Assembly: GCA_004322005.1 (NCBI GenBank)
Contig: SCRF01000068.1
Location: 1-33,834, forward strand
Source: Rhodanobacter sp.
GTDB lineage: Bacteria; Pseudomonadota; Gammaproteobacteria; Xanthomonadales; Rhodanobacteraceae
Length of the DNA: 33,834 bases
Reading direction: 5' to 3'
Each line of letters starts with the position of its first letter. Positions within the stretch are counted from its first letter, which is position 1. The notes under the pieces are model-generated. The model had not been told where the DNA came from. It saw only the letters and a list, made by a program, of their open reading frames with translations, and did no database searches. The position numbers and the translations under genes are program-made. Positions 16,936 through 23,573 of the stretch are shown here, piece after piece.

Positions 16936-18897
16936 ATGTCGATCGAGCATCGCCACACCGATACCACGGAATGCGCGCAGCAGATCGCCGACCGGCTGGG
17001 TCCGGATCTGCGCATCGCCGCGCCGCTGGGCCTGGGCAAGCCGCATGGCCTGCTCAATGCGCTGTACCGGCTCACGGCCGACGAGCCGACCCGCTCGCTG
17101 CGCCTGTATACCGCGCTGTCGCTGACCCGGCCGCAGCCCGCGCCGGGGCTGGAGGCGCGCTTCCTGGGGCCGTTCCTTGAGCGTCACTTCGGTGCCGACC
17201 AGATCGACCCGCAGTACGCGCTGGATCAGGCGCGCAATGCGCTGCCGGCGAACGTCGAGGTGCATGAGTTCTACCTGCAGTCCGGCGCGCTGCTGCATTC
17301 GGCCAGCGCCCAGCGCAGCTACATCAGCCAGAACTACACTCACGTCGCCCGCGACCTGGTGCCGCAGGACATCAACCTGCTGGTGCAGCTGGTGGCGCGG
17401 CGCGAGGGGCCGGACGGCGTGCGTTACAGCCTGTCCTGCAATCCGGATCTCACCCTCGATTTCCTGCGCCAGGTGCAACTGGCCGGCAAGCCGCGGCCGC
17501 TGTGCGTGGCGGTGGTGCATCCGCAGCTGCCGTACCTGAGCGGCACGGCCGAGGTGGCCGAGGATTATTTCGACATCGAACTGCGCCCCGACGCCTCGCC
17601 GCGCCTGTTCGCGCTGCCGCGTCCGCCAGTCGATCTGGTCGAGTACGCGCTGGGGCTGCACGCCAGTGCGCTGGTCCGGGACGGCGGCTGCCTGCAGATC
17701 GGCATCGGCGCGCTGTCCGATGCGCTGGTCAAGGCGCTGCTGCTGCGCCAGCAGGAAAACATCGCGTGGCGGCGCGCGTTGGTGGCGCTGGACCGCCGCG
17801 GCGCCACGCATGCGCTGGCCGCGTCGATGGGCGGCCTGGCGCCGCTCGAGACCGGCCTGTACGGCGCCAGCGAAATGGTGATGGACGGCTTCATGCACCT
17901 GCAGCAGGCCGGCATGCTCAAGCGCCGCAGTTGGGACGATCTGGCCCAGGAACAGGCTTCCGTTGCCGGCCAGCTGGATCCGGCCACGCCCGGCGGGCAC
18001 TACCTGCGCGGCGCGTTCTTCCTGGGCACGCAGGCATTGTACGAATGGCTCGCTGCCACCGAAGCGGCCGACCCGGATGCGATCGACATGTGCCCGGTCG
18101 CCAACGTCAACCAGCTGTACGGCGATCATCAGGCGCTGGCGGTGCTGCAGCGGCGCGGCGCGCGTTTCTTCAACACCTGCATGATGGCGACCCTGCTCGG
18201 CGCCGCGGTGTCCGACACGCTGGCCGATGGCGAAGTGGTCAGCGGCGTCGGCGGCCAGTACAACTTCGTGGCGATGGCGCACGAACTGCCCGGCGGCCGC
18301 TCGGCGCTGCTGCTGCGCGCGACCCGGCAGGCGCGCGGCGGCATCGAAAGCAACATCCGCTGGAACTACGGCCAGACCACGATCCCGCGCCACCTGCGTG
18401 ACCTGTACGTCACCGAATACGGGGTCGCCGACCTGCGCGGCAAGAGCGACAGCGAATGCGTCGAGGCGATGCTGTCGATCAGCGACGCGCGCTTTCTCGA
18501 TGTGCTGAGCGCCGAGGCGAAATCGCACGGCAAGCTGGCGGTGGATTTCGCGATACCCGAGGCCTGGCGGCGCCATCATCCCGACCATCTGCGCGAGGCG
18601 CTGCTGCCCCTGCAGAAAAAGGGCCTGTTGCCGCTGTTTCCGTTCGGCAGCGACTTCACCGACGTCGAGCAGCAACTGTTGCCGGCCTTGAACTGGCTGA
18701 AGGCATCGGCCGGCAACTGGCGCGGCCGGTTCAGGCTGCTGCAGGCGCTGTCGCGGCCGGGTGCGCCGATCGACGGCGAGGCCGCGGCGCTGGAACGGAT
18801 GGGGTTGACCACGCCGGTCACGCTGACCGACCGCGTGTTGCGCCGGGTGCTGCAGGCGGCGTTGCGGCGGATGGCGGGTGCACGGTCGGGCCGTTGA
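16936..18897 (+). CDS. Acetyl-CoA hydrolase/CoA-transferase family protein
   Basis: A 653-residue cytoplasmic enzyme of the class I CoA-transferase superfamily. The N-terminal half shows VEVHEFYLQSGALLHSASAQ and INLLVQLVA. The C-terminal half carries the family marks LQIGIGALSDALVKALL, GLYGASEMVMDGFM with candidate catalytic glutamate E313, and VVSGVGGQYNFVAMAHELPG followed by ALLLRATR. Members move CoA between acetate-like acids or hydrolyse acyl-CoA. It is longer than the usual 430-500 residues, with insertions in the middle and an extra basic tail (LRRVLQAALRRMAGARSGR). I chose ATG 16936; ATG 16924 is possible, and neither has a good ribosome-binding site. Codons upstream of that lie in the repeat element. 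Its last 70 bases are duplicated at 19695-19764. Confidence 0.85.
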   Translation: MSIEHRHTDTTECAQQIADRLGPDLRIAAPLGLGKPHGLLNALYRLTADEPTRSLRLYTALSLTRPQPAPGLEARFLGPFLERHFGADQIDPQYALDQARNALPANVEVHEFYLQSGALLHSASAQRSYISQNYTHVARDLVPQDINLLVQLVARREGPDGVRYSLSCNPDLTLDFLRQVQLAGKPRPLCVAVVHPQLPYLSGTAEVAEDYFDIELRPDASPRLFALPRPPVDLVEYALGLHASALVRDGGCLQIGIGALSDALVKALLLRQQENIAWRRALVALDRRGATHALAASMGGLAPLETGLYGASEMVMDGFMHLQQAGMLKRRSWDDLAQEQASVAGQLDPATPGGHYLRGAFFLGTQALYEWLAATEAADPDAIDMCPVANVNQLYGDHQALAVLQRRGARFFNTCMMATLLGAAVSDTLADGEVVSGVGGQYNFVAMAHELPGGRSALLLRATRQARGGIESNIRWNYGQTTIPRHLRDLYVTEYGVADLRGKSDSECVEAMLSISDARFLDVLSAEAKSHGKLAVDFAIPEAWRRHHPDHLREALLPLQKKGLLPLFPFGSDFTDVEQQLLPALNWLKASAGNWRGRFRLLQALSRPGAPIDGEAAALERMGLTTPVTLTDRVLRRVLQAALRRMAGARSGR

Positions 18898-18900
18898 GCC
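18831..18900. repeat. Direct repeat copy 1: native 3' end of the CoA-transferase gene
   Basis: This 70-base segment covers the last 22 codons plus the stop codon and 3 following bases. A second copy at 19695-19764 has no gaps and about 8 substitutions, mostly changes consistent with codon structure. The two copies bracket the toxin-antitoxin pair. Confidence 0.85.
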
Positions 18901-18956
18901 GCGTCGGCTGGCCGGGTTGTTCGGGCTCTCCCTTTGGCCGCTGGCTGCTAAGATGA

Positions 18957-18979
18957 AACCTCGATGCAAATACGAGGTT
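18957..18979 (+). promoter_or_regulatory. Inverted repeat, likely operator of the toxin-antitoxin genes
   Basis: AACCTCG and CGAGGTT form a perfect 7-bp inverted repeat with a 9-base spacer, ending 5 bases before the antitoxin ATG and including its GAGG ribosome-binding site. A TAAGAT at 18949-18954 could be a -10 element. Phd/YefM antitoxins usually repress their own promoter through such palindromes; binding here is inferred. Confidence 0.5.
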
Positions 18980-18984
18980 CCACC

Positions 18985-19224
18985 ATGAGCGCCAAGTACG
19001 TCACGCTCGCCGACGCCAACGGCCACCTGGCCGAGCTGATGGAGGCTGCCAGGCGCGGCGATGAAATCTTCATTGAGGCGGGGAATCACACGCAGGTGAA
19101 GCTGGTGGCGGTTGCGCCGGTGCGCCAGGCGCGGGTGCTCGGTGCCTATCGCGGCAAGCTGCACATGCGTGCCGACTTCAATGCACCGCTCCCCGACGAC
19201 TTCTGGTTGAGTGGTCAACCGTGA
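18985..19224 (+). CDS. Phd/YefM-family antitoxin
   Basis: A 79-residue protein. Residues 5-45 (YVTLADANGHLAELMEAARR, GDEIFIEAG, VKLVAV) form the Phd/YefM DNA-binding and dimerisation fold. The C-terminal tail (GKLHMRADFNAPLPDDFW) is the acidic and aromatic segment that in this family wraps the toxin and blocks its active site. The start at 18985 follows GAGG by eight bases; an upstream in-frame ATG at 18964 lies within the operator and is less likely. The stop overlaps the toxin GTG as GTGA, the usual arrangement of type II pairs. It neutralises the toxin and, with it, should repress transcription. Confidence 0.9.
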   Translation: MSAKYVTLADANGHLAELMEAARRGDEIFIEAGNHTQVKLVAVAPVRQARVLGAYRGKLHMRADFNAPLPDDFWLSGQP

Positions 19225-19607
19225 GGTTGCTGCTCGATACCCACGCCTTTATCTGGATGCTGGAAGCGCCGGAGAAGCTCTCCGCCAAAGTGATCCAGGC
19301 CCACAACGACCCGTCCACCACGCTGATCGTCAGCGTCGCTTCGTTATGGGAAATCCAGATCAAACGCGTGCTTGGCAAGCTGGACATGGAGGTGTCGCTG
19401 GAGCAGATCGTGCGCGAGCAAATCGACACGTACCGCTATGAGCTGCTCGACATCCGTGCCGCGCATGTGTTGGCGCTGGACGTGCTGCCGCGTCATCACG
19501 GCGATCCGTTCGACCGGCTCTTGATGGCGCAGGCACAGACCGAACGGGTGCCGTTGGTCAGTACCGACAACGTGTTTACGCATTATCCCGTGGAGCTGTT
19601 TTGGTAG
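19221..19607 (+). CDS. PIN-domain toxin (VapC-like ribonuclease)
   Basis: A 128-residue PIN-domain protein, the ribonuclease toxin type of VapC. The acidic metal-binding residues are visible: D6 in LLLDTHAFIW, E44 in SVASLWEIQIK, D95 and D98 in HHGDPFDRLLMAQA, and D116 in LVSTDNVF. VapC enzymes cut specific RNAs, often initiator tRNA or 23S rRNA; the target here cannot be read from sequence. The GTG start at 19221 overlaps the antitoxin stop, so translation is coupled and the antitoxin is made first. The pair sits between the two 70-base gene-tail copies, suggesting arrival by recombination. Confidence 0.92.
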   Translation: MRLLLDTHAFIWMLEAPEKLSAKVIQAHNDPSTTLIVSVASLWEIQIKRVLGKLDMEVSLEQIVREQIDTYRYELLDIRAAHVLALDVLPRHHGDPFDRLLMAQAQTERVPLVSTDNVFTHYPVELFW

Positions 19608-19694
19608 GGCGAAGAGTCACGCGGACCGAAATCGCACGTCGGGGGTTGCGACTGCACGCTTTTTATCTGCGGTGATCTCGCTAACGCATTGACG

Positions 19695-19764
19695 CCGCGT
19701 GCTGCGCCGGATGCTGCAGGCGGCGCTGCGGCGGATGGTGGGTGCAGCGTCGAGCCATTGAGCC
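19695..19764. repeat. Direct repeat copy 2: diverged tail of the CoA-transferase gene
   Basis: This matches 18831-18900 over 70 bases without gaps. In the original frame it would encode RVLRRMLQAALRRMVGAASS and H before TGA, against RVLRRVLQAALRRMAGARSG and R. Two differences are silent TTG/CTG changes and the rest are substitutions within codons. It looks like the tail of a diverged allele rather than a fresh duplication. In the rest of 19608-20059 I see only the repeat at 19800-19947 and no gene. Confidence 0.85.
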
Positions 19765-19799
19765 GGCATGCAAAGACGGTACTGTCAGCGCTTCGCCTT

Positions 19800-19947
19800 T
19801 ATTGATACGGCCCGCAAATGCGATAAATTCACCGTTCGTCCTGAGCGTAGCGAAGTGCACGCGGGGAGTGGCCATGGATGGCCACGGCTTTGAGGAGCGA
19901 GGAAGTCGAAGGACAAAAGCCTGGACTATTTGCGGACCGGATCAATA
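19800..19947. repeat. MITE-like element with 20-bp inverted ends
   Basis: Left end TATTGATACGGCCCGCAAAT (19800-19819) and right end ATTTGCGGACCGGATCAATA (19928-19947) are inverted with 2 mismatches in 20. Inside, CGTTCGTCCTGAGCGTAGCG (19833-19852) and AGTCGAAGGAC (19904-19914) are further imperfect complements, and GTGGCCAT/ATGGCCAC (19868-19883) makes a central hairpin. No coding capacity. Related sequence lies at 11781-11875 (decayed) and, for the CGTTCGTCCTGAGC core, at 23203-23325. Confidence 0.65.
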
Positions 19948-20059
19948 GCAAAGGCACGCGTCGAGAGTTCCGGTGTGGGCGCGGTTGAAGGGGAAACCTC
20001 GGATGCGGGCGGGGATGCGCCACCCTCACGCGGTTGCATGACGGGAGGTCGGACGCCGG

Positions 20060-20260
20060 TCAGCGTGGCCCGGCGAGTCGCGGCCAGGAGGCCGGCATGC
20101 AGCATGCCGACGCGATCAGCCTGGCCTTCCTGGTGCGGGACTTGCGCCTGACGATGGCCTTGCGTCCATCCGCATCGCTGCGCGCATCGGGCCGCCAGGC
20201 CAGATCGGTGGGGGTGACGTGACCGTGCAGGAACAGCAGATCTTTCCAGAGCGAGCTCAT
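20060..20260 (-). CDS. Small hypothetical protein, divergent from the LysR regulator
   Basis: A 66-residue frame whose ATG follows a strong GGAGG by eight bases. The N-terminus MSSLWKDLLFLHGHV looks protein-like and recalls short proteins of unknown function in Xanthomonadaceae. After residue 20 it is Arg-rich and low in character, so the tail may be degenerate. Divergent orientation, 108 bases from the LysR start, makes it a plausible target of that regulator. No function can be assigned. Confidence 0.45.
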   Translation of the reverse strand: MSSLWKDLLFLHGHVTPTDLAWRPDARSDADGRKAIVRRKSRTRKARLIASACCMPASWPRLAGPR

Positions 20261-20351
20261 GGGGGGAGCCTCCGTGGGGTGCTTGGGCTTGGGGTGTGCT
20301 CAAGGTACGCGTGCCGGAGGCCGCCAAAAAGCGATATATTCGCAAGCCAGA

Positions 20352-20368
20352 CTTGAAGGAAATTCAAG
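20352..20368. promoter_or_regulatory. LysR-type T-N11-A box overlapping the regulator's ribosome-binding site
   Basis: CTTGAA-N5-TTCAAG is a perfect inverted repeat ending at the base before the lysR ATG and containing T20354-N11-A20366, the LysR-family core. A second palindromic sequence GCGA-TATAT-TCGC lies at 20331-20343. Position over the ribosome-binding region suggests self-repression; binding is inferred. Confidence 0.5.
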
Positions 20369-21286
20369 ATGGGAAAGGTGCCGCTGGGCCTGCTGCAACA
20401 GTTCGTGCTGGTTGCCCGGTTGGGCAATCTGTCGCGCGCCGCGACGAAGGCAAACCTTACCGTCAGTGCGTTGAGCCACCAGATGCGCCAGCTGGAAGAA
20501 CGCATGCAACGGCGCCTGTTCGAGCGCGGACCACGCGGCGTGAAGCTGACCGTCGACGGTCGCAGCCTGCTCGAGGCGGTGGGCGAGCACTTCGATGGCA
20601 TCGAGCATGCGCTGTCGCGCTATCGCACGCACCACCACAACGAGCTGACGCTCAGCGCCAGTCCCGGCATCATGTCGAGTTGGCTGGTGCCGCGACTGCC
20701 GCGACTGGTCGCCGCATATCCGGAACTGGAACTCAACCTGCAATCGGGTTCCGCGTTGGTGGACTTCGAACGCGAGGCGGTGGACGTCGGGCTGCGCTAC
20801 GGCCGCGGCAAGTGGAGCGGCTTGCACAGCGAGCGCCTGTTCGGCGAATGGATCGCGCCGGTGGCCGCGCCCGCGCTGATCGCCCGGCTGGGCGACGCCG
20901 ACCCGCGCGACCTGTCGCGCTGGCCGCTGCTCGGCGAACCGGCGCCCTCGACGCGCTGGAGCGACTGGTTCAGCCGCTACGGCGGCACGCGCCCGACGCG
21001 CTACGTGGCGCAGTTCGACGGCCTCGACGCGCTGCGCCATGCGGCACTGGAAGGCCTCGGCGTCGCGCTGGGGCGGATGGTGACCTCGAAGTCGCTGATC
21101 GATGCCGGGCGGCTGGTGGTGCTGGGCGATCGCTACATGGCGGTGCCGGACGCGTACTGGCTGGTGTATCCGCAACGCTCGCAGGAACACCGCGGCTTGC
21201 AGGTGTTCCGCGAATGGCTGCTGGCCGAAGCGGCCGACTACTGCCGGCAGATGCCGGCGATGGGGGCGGATGTGACGCTCGACTGA
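20369..21286 (+). CDS. LysR-family transcriptional regulator (GcvA-like)
   Basis: A 305-residue regulator. The winged helix-turn-helix is at about 5-64 (LLQQFVLVARLGNLSRAATK, ANLTVSALSHQMRQLEER, LFERGPRGVKLTVDG). The effector domain follows (LTLSASPGIMSSWLVPRLPRL, FEREAVDVGLRYGRGKWSGL, ALEGLGVALGRM). The absence of the usual long linker and the VDVGLRYGRG and SSWLVPRLP motifs place it near GcvA/AmpR-like members. The ATG at 20369 has AAGGA ten bases upstream. The likely target is the divergent small gene and itself; the ligand cannot be inferred. Confidence 0.92.
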   Translation: MGKVPLGLLQQFVLVARLGNLSRAATKANLTVSALSHQMRQLEERMQRRLFERGPRGVKLTVDGRSLLEAVGEHFDGIEHALSRYRTHHHNELTLSASPGIMSSWLVPRLPRLVAAYPELELNLQSGSALVDFEREAVDVGLRYGRGKWSGLHSERLFGEWIAPVAAPALIARLGDADPRDLSRWPLLGEPAPSTRWSDWFSRYGGTRPTRYVAQFDGLDALRHAALEGLGVALGRMVTSKSLIDAGRLVVLGDRYMAVPDAYWLVYPQRSQEHRGLQVFREWLLAEAADYCRQMPAMGADVTLD

Positions 21287-21376
21287 CGCGGTTGTGTCAG
21301 GTGGTGGCTGGCCGTGGGTTCATGGGAATCCCGAATAACCCACTGCTTGGCACCCGTAACCTGATGCCTGGTACCC

Positions 21377-21455
21377 GTAGGAGCGCACCCTGTGCGCGAA
21401 TGCTCTTGTCGATGAACATCCGCAAAGAGCATTCGCGCACAGGGTGCGCTCCTAC
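21377..21455. repeat. Inverted REP pair (class A) with conserved flanks
   Basis: GTAGGAGCGCACCCTGTGCG at 21377 and its inverse ending CTAC at 21455 surround a short spacer. The left flank GAATCCCGAATAACCCA (from 21328) and right flank ATCGGGGTTATTCGCGGTGC (21460-21479) are imperfect inverted copies of each other, matching those at 11591 and 11751. It lies between the LysR 3' end and the DUF433 remnant. Confidence 0.8.
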
Positions 21456-21499
21456 ACAAATCGGGGTTATTCGCGGTGCCCTCATGTCAACGAGCAGCT

Positions 21500-21721
21500 T
21501 CATGCGGTGGCGAGCATGACCTCGCGTTCTTCCGCCCGCCATGCCGCATAGCGAAGCGCCTGCATGATGTCTTCGCGCTCCAGACAGGAGCAGTCGGCGA
21601 GCAGTTCATCGATGCCGTGCTCCGTACCGATTTGCCCCACGAGCATGCCGACCGTGACACGCAAACCGCGAGAAAACGGGACGGAGGAAGTTAAACGCCC
21701 CATTCCATTCTCCGTTGGCAT
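21500..21721 (-). pseudogene. DUF433-type antitoxin, N-terminus replaced (likely remnant)
   Basis: Residues 18-73 of this 73-residue frame (SRGLRVTVGMLVGQIGT, HGIDELLAD, CLEREDIMQALRYAAWRAEE) match the core and C-terminus of DUF433 antitoxins of type II systems. The first 17 residues (MPTENGMGRLTSSVPFS) do not look like the usual N-terminus, which ends in a GGKPCIRG-type motif. A conserved Tyr-Pro is replaced by Cys-Ser (DCSCLE). No partner PIN-like toxin follows: the DNA beyond the stop is a REP pair. The ATG comes one base after the glutathione reductase stop, so it could still be translated. Best read as a broken gene whose 5' end was swapped. Confidence 0.6.
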
Positions 21722-21722
21722 C

Positions 21723-23072
21723 TCACCCCATCAACACCAACTCTTCCCCCGCCGTCGGATGAATCGCCACAGTGTCGTCGAAATCGCGTTTGCGCGCGCC
21801 CATCTTCACCGCCACCGCGAAACCTTGCAGGATCTCGTCGCTGGCCGGGCCGATCAGGTGCAGGCCGACCACGCGCTCGTCGTCGCCGGCGCAGATCAGC
21901 TTCATCAGCGAGCGTTCGGGGTGCCCGGCGAGTGCGCCGAGCATCGGGCGGAAGCGGCTGGTGTAGATCTTGATCGCGTCGCCGTGCTCGGCGCGGGCCT
22001 GCGCTTCGGTGAGGCCGATGGTGCCGAGCGGCGGATGCGAGAACACCACGCTGGGGATGTTGCGGTAATCCAGGCGGGCCTCGGGTTGGCCGCCGAACAC
22101 GCGGTCCATCAGGCGGCGCGCGGCGGCGATCGCGACCGGGGTGAGCGCGGGGGCGGCGGTGACGTCGCCCACCGCGTAGACGCCGTTGGCCGAGGTGTTC
22201 TGCCAGGCGTCGACGGCGATGAAGCCCTTGGCGTCGAGCTCGACGGCGGCGGCCTCGAGGCCGAAGCCGGTCACGCTCGGCCGCCGGCCCACGGCCCACA
22301 GCAGGCTGTCGAAACCTTCGGCGACATCGCCACTGCGGCAATGGATGCGGATGCCATCGGCGTTCCGGCTGACCCGATCCAGCCGATGCCCGAACTGCAC
22401 CGCGATGCCGCGCGTGCGCATCGCCTCGAGCAGGACATCGCCCAAGTCGTGATCGAACGTGCGCAGCAGACGCTCGCCGCGCACCAGCAGATGCACCTCG
22501 GAACCCAGCGCCCGCAACACCCCGGCCAGCTCGACCGCGATGTAGCTGGCGCCGACCACCGCGACCTTGCGTGGTGCGGCACGCAAGTCGAAAAAGCCGT
22601 CGGAATCGATGCCGTGTTCATGGCCGTCGATATCGGGCCGGTGCGCATGGCCGCCGGTGGCGATCAGCAGGTGCGCCGCCGACAGTTGCTGCGCCCCGGC
22701 GCGCACCCGGCCGTTGCCCAGCAAGTGCCCGCGCTCGGCGAGCAGGGTGATGCCGAGTTCGTCGAAGCGCTTGCGGTAGCTGGCGTGGATATTGGCGATG
22801 TAGTGCTGCCGGCGCGCGATGAAGACCGGCCAGTCCAGCACGCCGGGCTTGAGATCGAAGCCGAGCTCGGCGGCCAGCGGCTGCGCTTCGGCCAGTTCCG
22901 CCGCGAGCCACATCGCCTTCTTCGGCACGCAGCCGACGTTGACGCAGGTGCCGCCCAGCACATGCGGTTCGAGCACCGCGACGCGCGCGCCATGCCGTGC
23001 CGCACGAATGGCGCCGGCAATGCCGCCCGAGCCGGCGCCGAGAACGATCAGGTCAAACGCCTGGGTATGCAT
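21723..23072 (-). CDS. gor: Glutathione-disulfide reductase
   Basis: A 449-residue flavoenzyme that reduces glutathione disulfide with NADPH in the cytoplasm. It aligns with E. coli Gor throughout. LGAGSGGIAGAIRAA (11-25) binds FAD, GGTCVNVGCVPKKAMW (40-55) holds the redox pair C43/C48, and VVGASYIAVELAG (172-184) is the NADPH fold. R198 and R204 sit where Gor uses arginines to select NADPH over NADH. ANGVYAVGDVT is the second FAD contact, and AIHPTAGEELVLM at the C-terminus brings the catalytic His438 to the partner subunit. The second Gly of the NADPH motif is Ser (GAS), as in some thioredoxin reductases. It appears to be a single gene. Confidence 0.96.
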   Translation of the reverse strand: MHTQAFDLIVLGAGSGGIAGAIRAARHGARVAVLEPHVLGGTCVNVGCVPKKAMWLAAELAEAQPLAAELGFDLKPGVLDWPVFIARRQHYIANIHASYRKRFDELGITLLAERGHLLGNGRVRAGAQQLSAAHLLIATGGHAHRPDIDGHEHGIDSDGFFDLRAAPRKVAVVGASYIAVELAGVLRALGSEVHLLVRGERLLRTFDHDLGDVLLEAMRTRGIAVQFGHRLDRVSRNADGIRIHCRSGDVAEGFDSLLWAVGRRPSVTGFGLEAAAVELDAKGFIAVDAWQNTSANGVYAVGDVTAAPALTPVAIAAARRLMDRVFGGQPEARLDYRNIPSVVFSHPPLGTIGLTEAQARAEHGDAIKIYTSRFRPMLGALAGHPERSLMKLICAGDDERVVGLHLIGPASDEILQGFAVAVKMGARKRDFDDTVAIHPTAGEELVLMG

Positions 23073-23152
23073 GCACGACAGTCTGCCCTACCGGTACCCG
23101 GAGCGGAACCGCGTCGTGATCTGTGGCAAACATGGGCGGGTTCGACCCGCTT

Positions 23153-23180
23153 GTAGGGCGGGCACTGCCCGCCACTCTAC
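23153..23180. repeat. REP-like hairpin (third class)
   Basis: GTAGGGCGGGCACTGCCCGC plus CACTCTAC folds with GGCGGGC (23157-23163) pairing with GCCCGCC (23167-23173). It keeps the GTAG head and ends in CTAC, so it resembles the other REP units but with a different stem. It lies just upstream of the glutathione reductase start, beyond the cco operon end. Confidence 0.5.
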
Positions 23181-23202
23181 GTCATGATACGAAGGAGGCT
23201 GC

Positions 23203-23325
23203 GGTTCGCCCTGAGCCCTTCGACGTGCTCAGGACAGGCGTAGGCCATAAGGCCGAAGTCGAAGGGTGCCAGCGAAGAAGTGCTTCGACTCCGCTTGCTG
23301 GCGCGAACTACGCTCAGCACGAACG
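23203..23325. repeat. Inverted-repeat element with TTCG(T/C)CCTGAGC-type ends
   Basis: GTTCGCCCTGAGC (23203-23215) and GCTCAGCACGAAC (23313-23325) are inverted with two mismatches. CTTCGAC (23218-23224) and GTCGAAG (23258-23264) make an inner stem. The end sequence is the same core found in the elements at 11781 and 19833. No gene is visible in 23073-23360. Confidence 0.55.
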
Positions 23326-23360
23326 GGGGATGGGTTTCACTTACCGGCGGAGTTTCGACA

Positions 23361-23573
23361 CTAATCAGGTGCATCGATGTCTGCCGTGTCGGCAGCGGGT
23401 GGCGCAGCCGGCTTCGGGTCGGCAGGGTCGACGGCCGGGTCGTCCAGCAGCGGCAGGATGGCCGGGCTGTCCAGGTCGTCGAACTGCTGGTGGTTGACGG
23501 CCCAGAAAAACAGCCCCACCGCGATCAGCACGATCAGCAGCGTGACCGGGATCAGTACCAGCAGGATGTTCAT
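23361..23573 (-). CDS. ccoS: cbb3 oxidase maturation protein CcoS
   Basis: A 70-residue protein starting MNILLVLIPVTLLIVLIAVG, one membrane helix followed by FFWAVNHQQFDDLDSPA. The FFWAV.....DDLD(S/T)PA pattern is the CcoS signature. CcoS is needed for assembly of active cbb3 oxidase with its haem and copper cofactors, probably together with CcoI. The tail (44-70) is rich in Asp, Pro and Ala. Its ATG overlaps the ccoI stop as ATGA, and it is the last gene of the operon. Confidence 0.93.
   Translation of the reverse strand: MNILLVLIPVTLLIVLIAVGLFFWAVNHQQFDDLDSPAILPLLDDPAVDPADPKPAAPPAADTADIDAPD

Noticed and set aside
16744-19218. 824-residue open frame on the - strand
   Set aside because: It is antisense to the CoA-transferase and antitoxin genes and has the low-complexity composition of a shadow frame.
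18898-19690. Complete integrative element carrying the toxin-antitoxin pair
   Set aside because: No integrase, transposase or recombinase gene lies between the repeats; only the flanking duplication is supported.
19926-20345. 139-residue frame on the - strand upstream of lysR
   Set aside because: Its sequence is low-complexity and it crosses the repeat element; the shorter frame at 20060-20260 has the strong ribosome-binding site.
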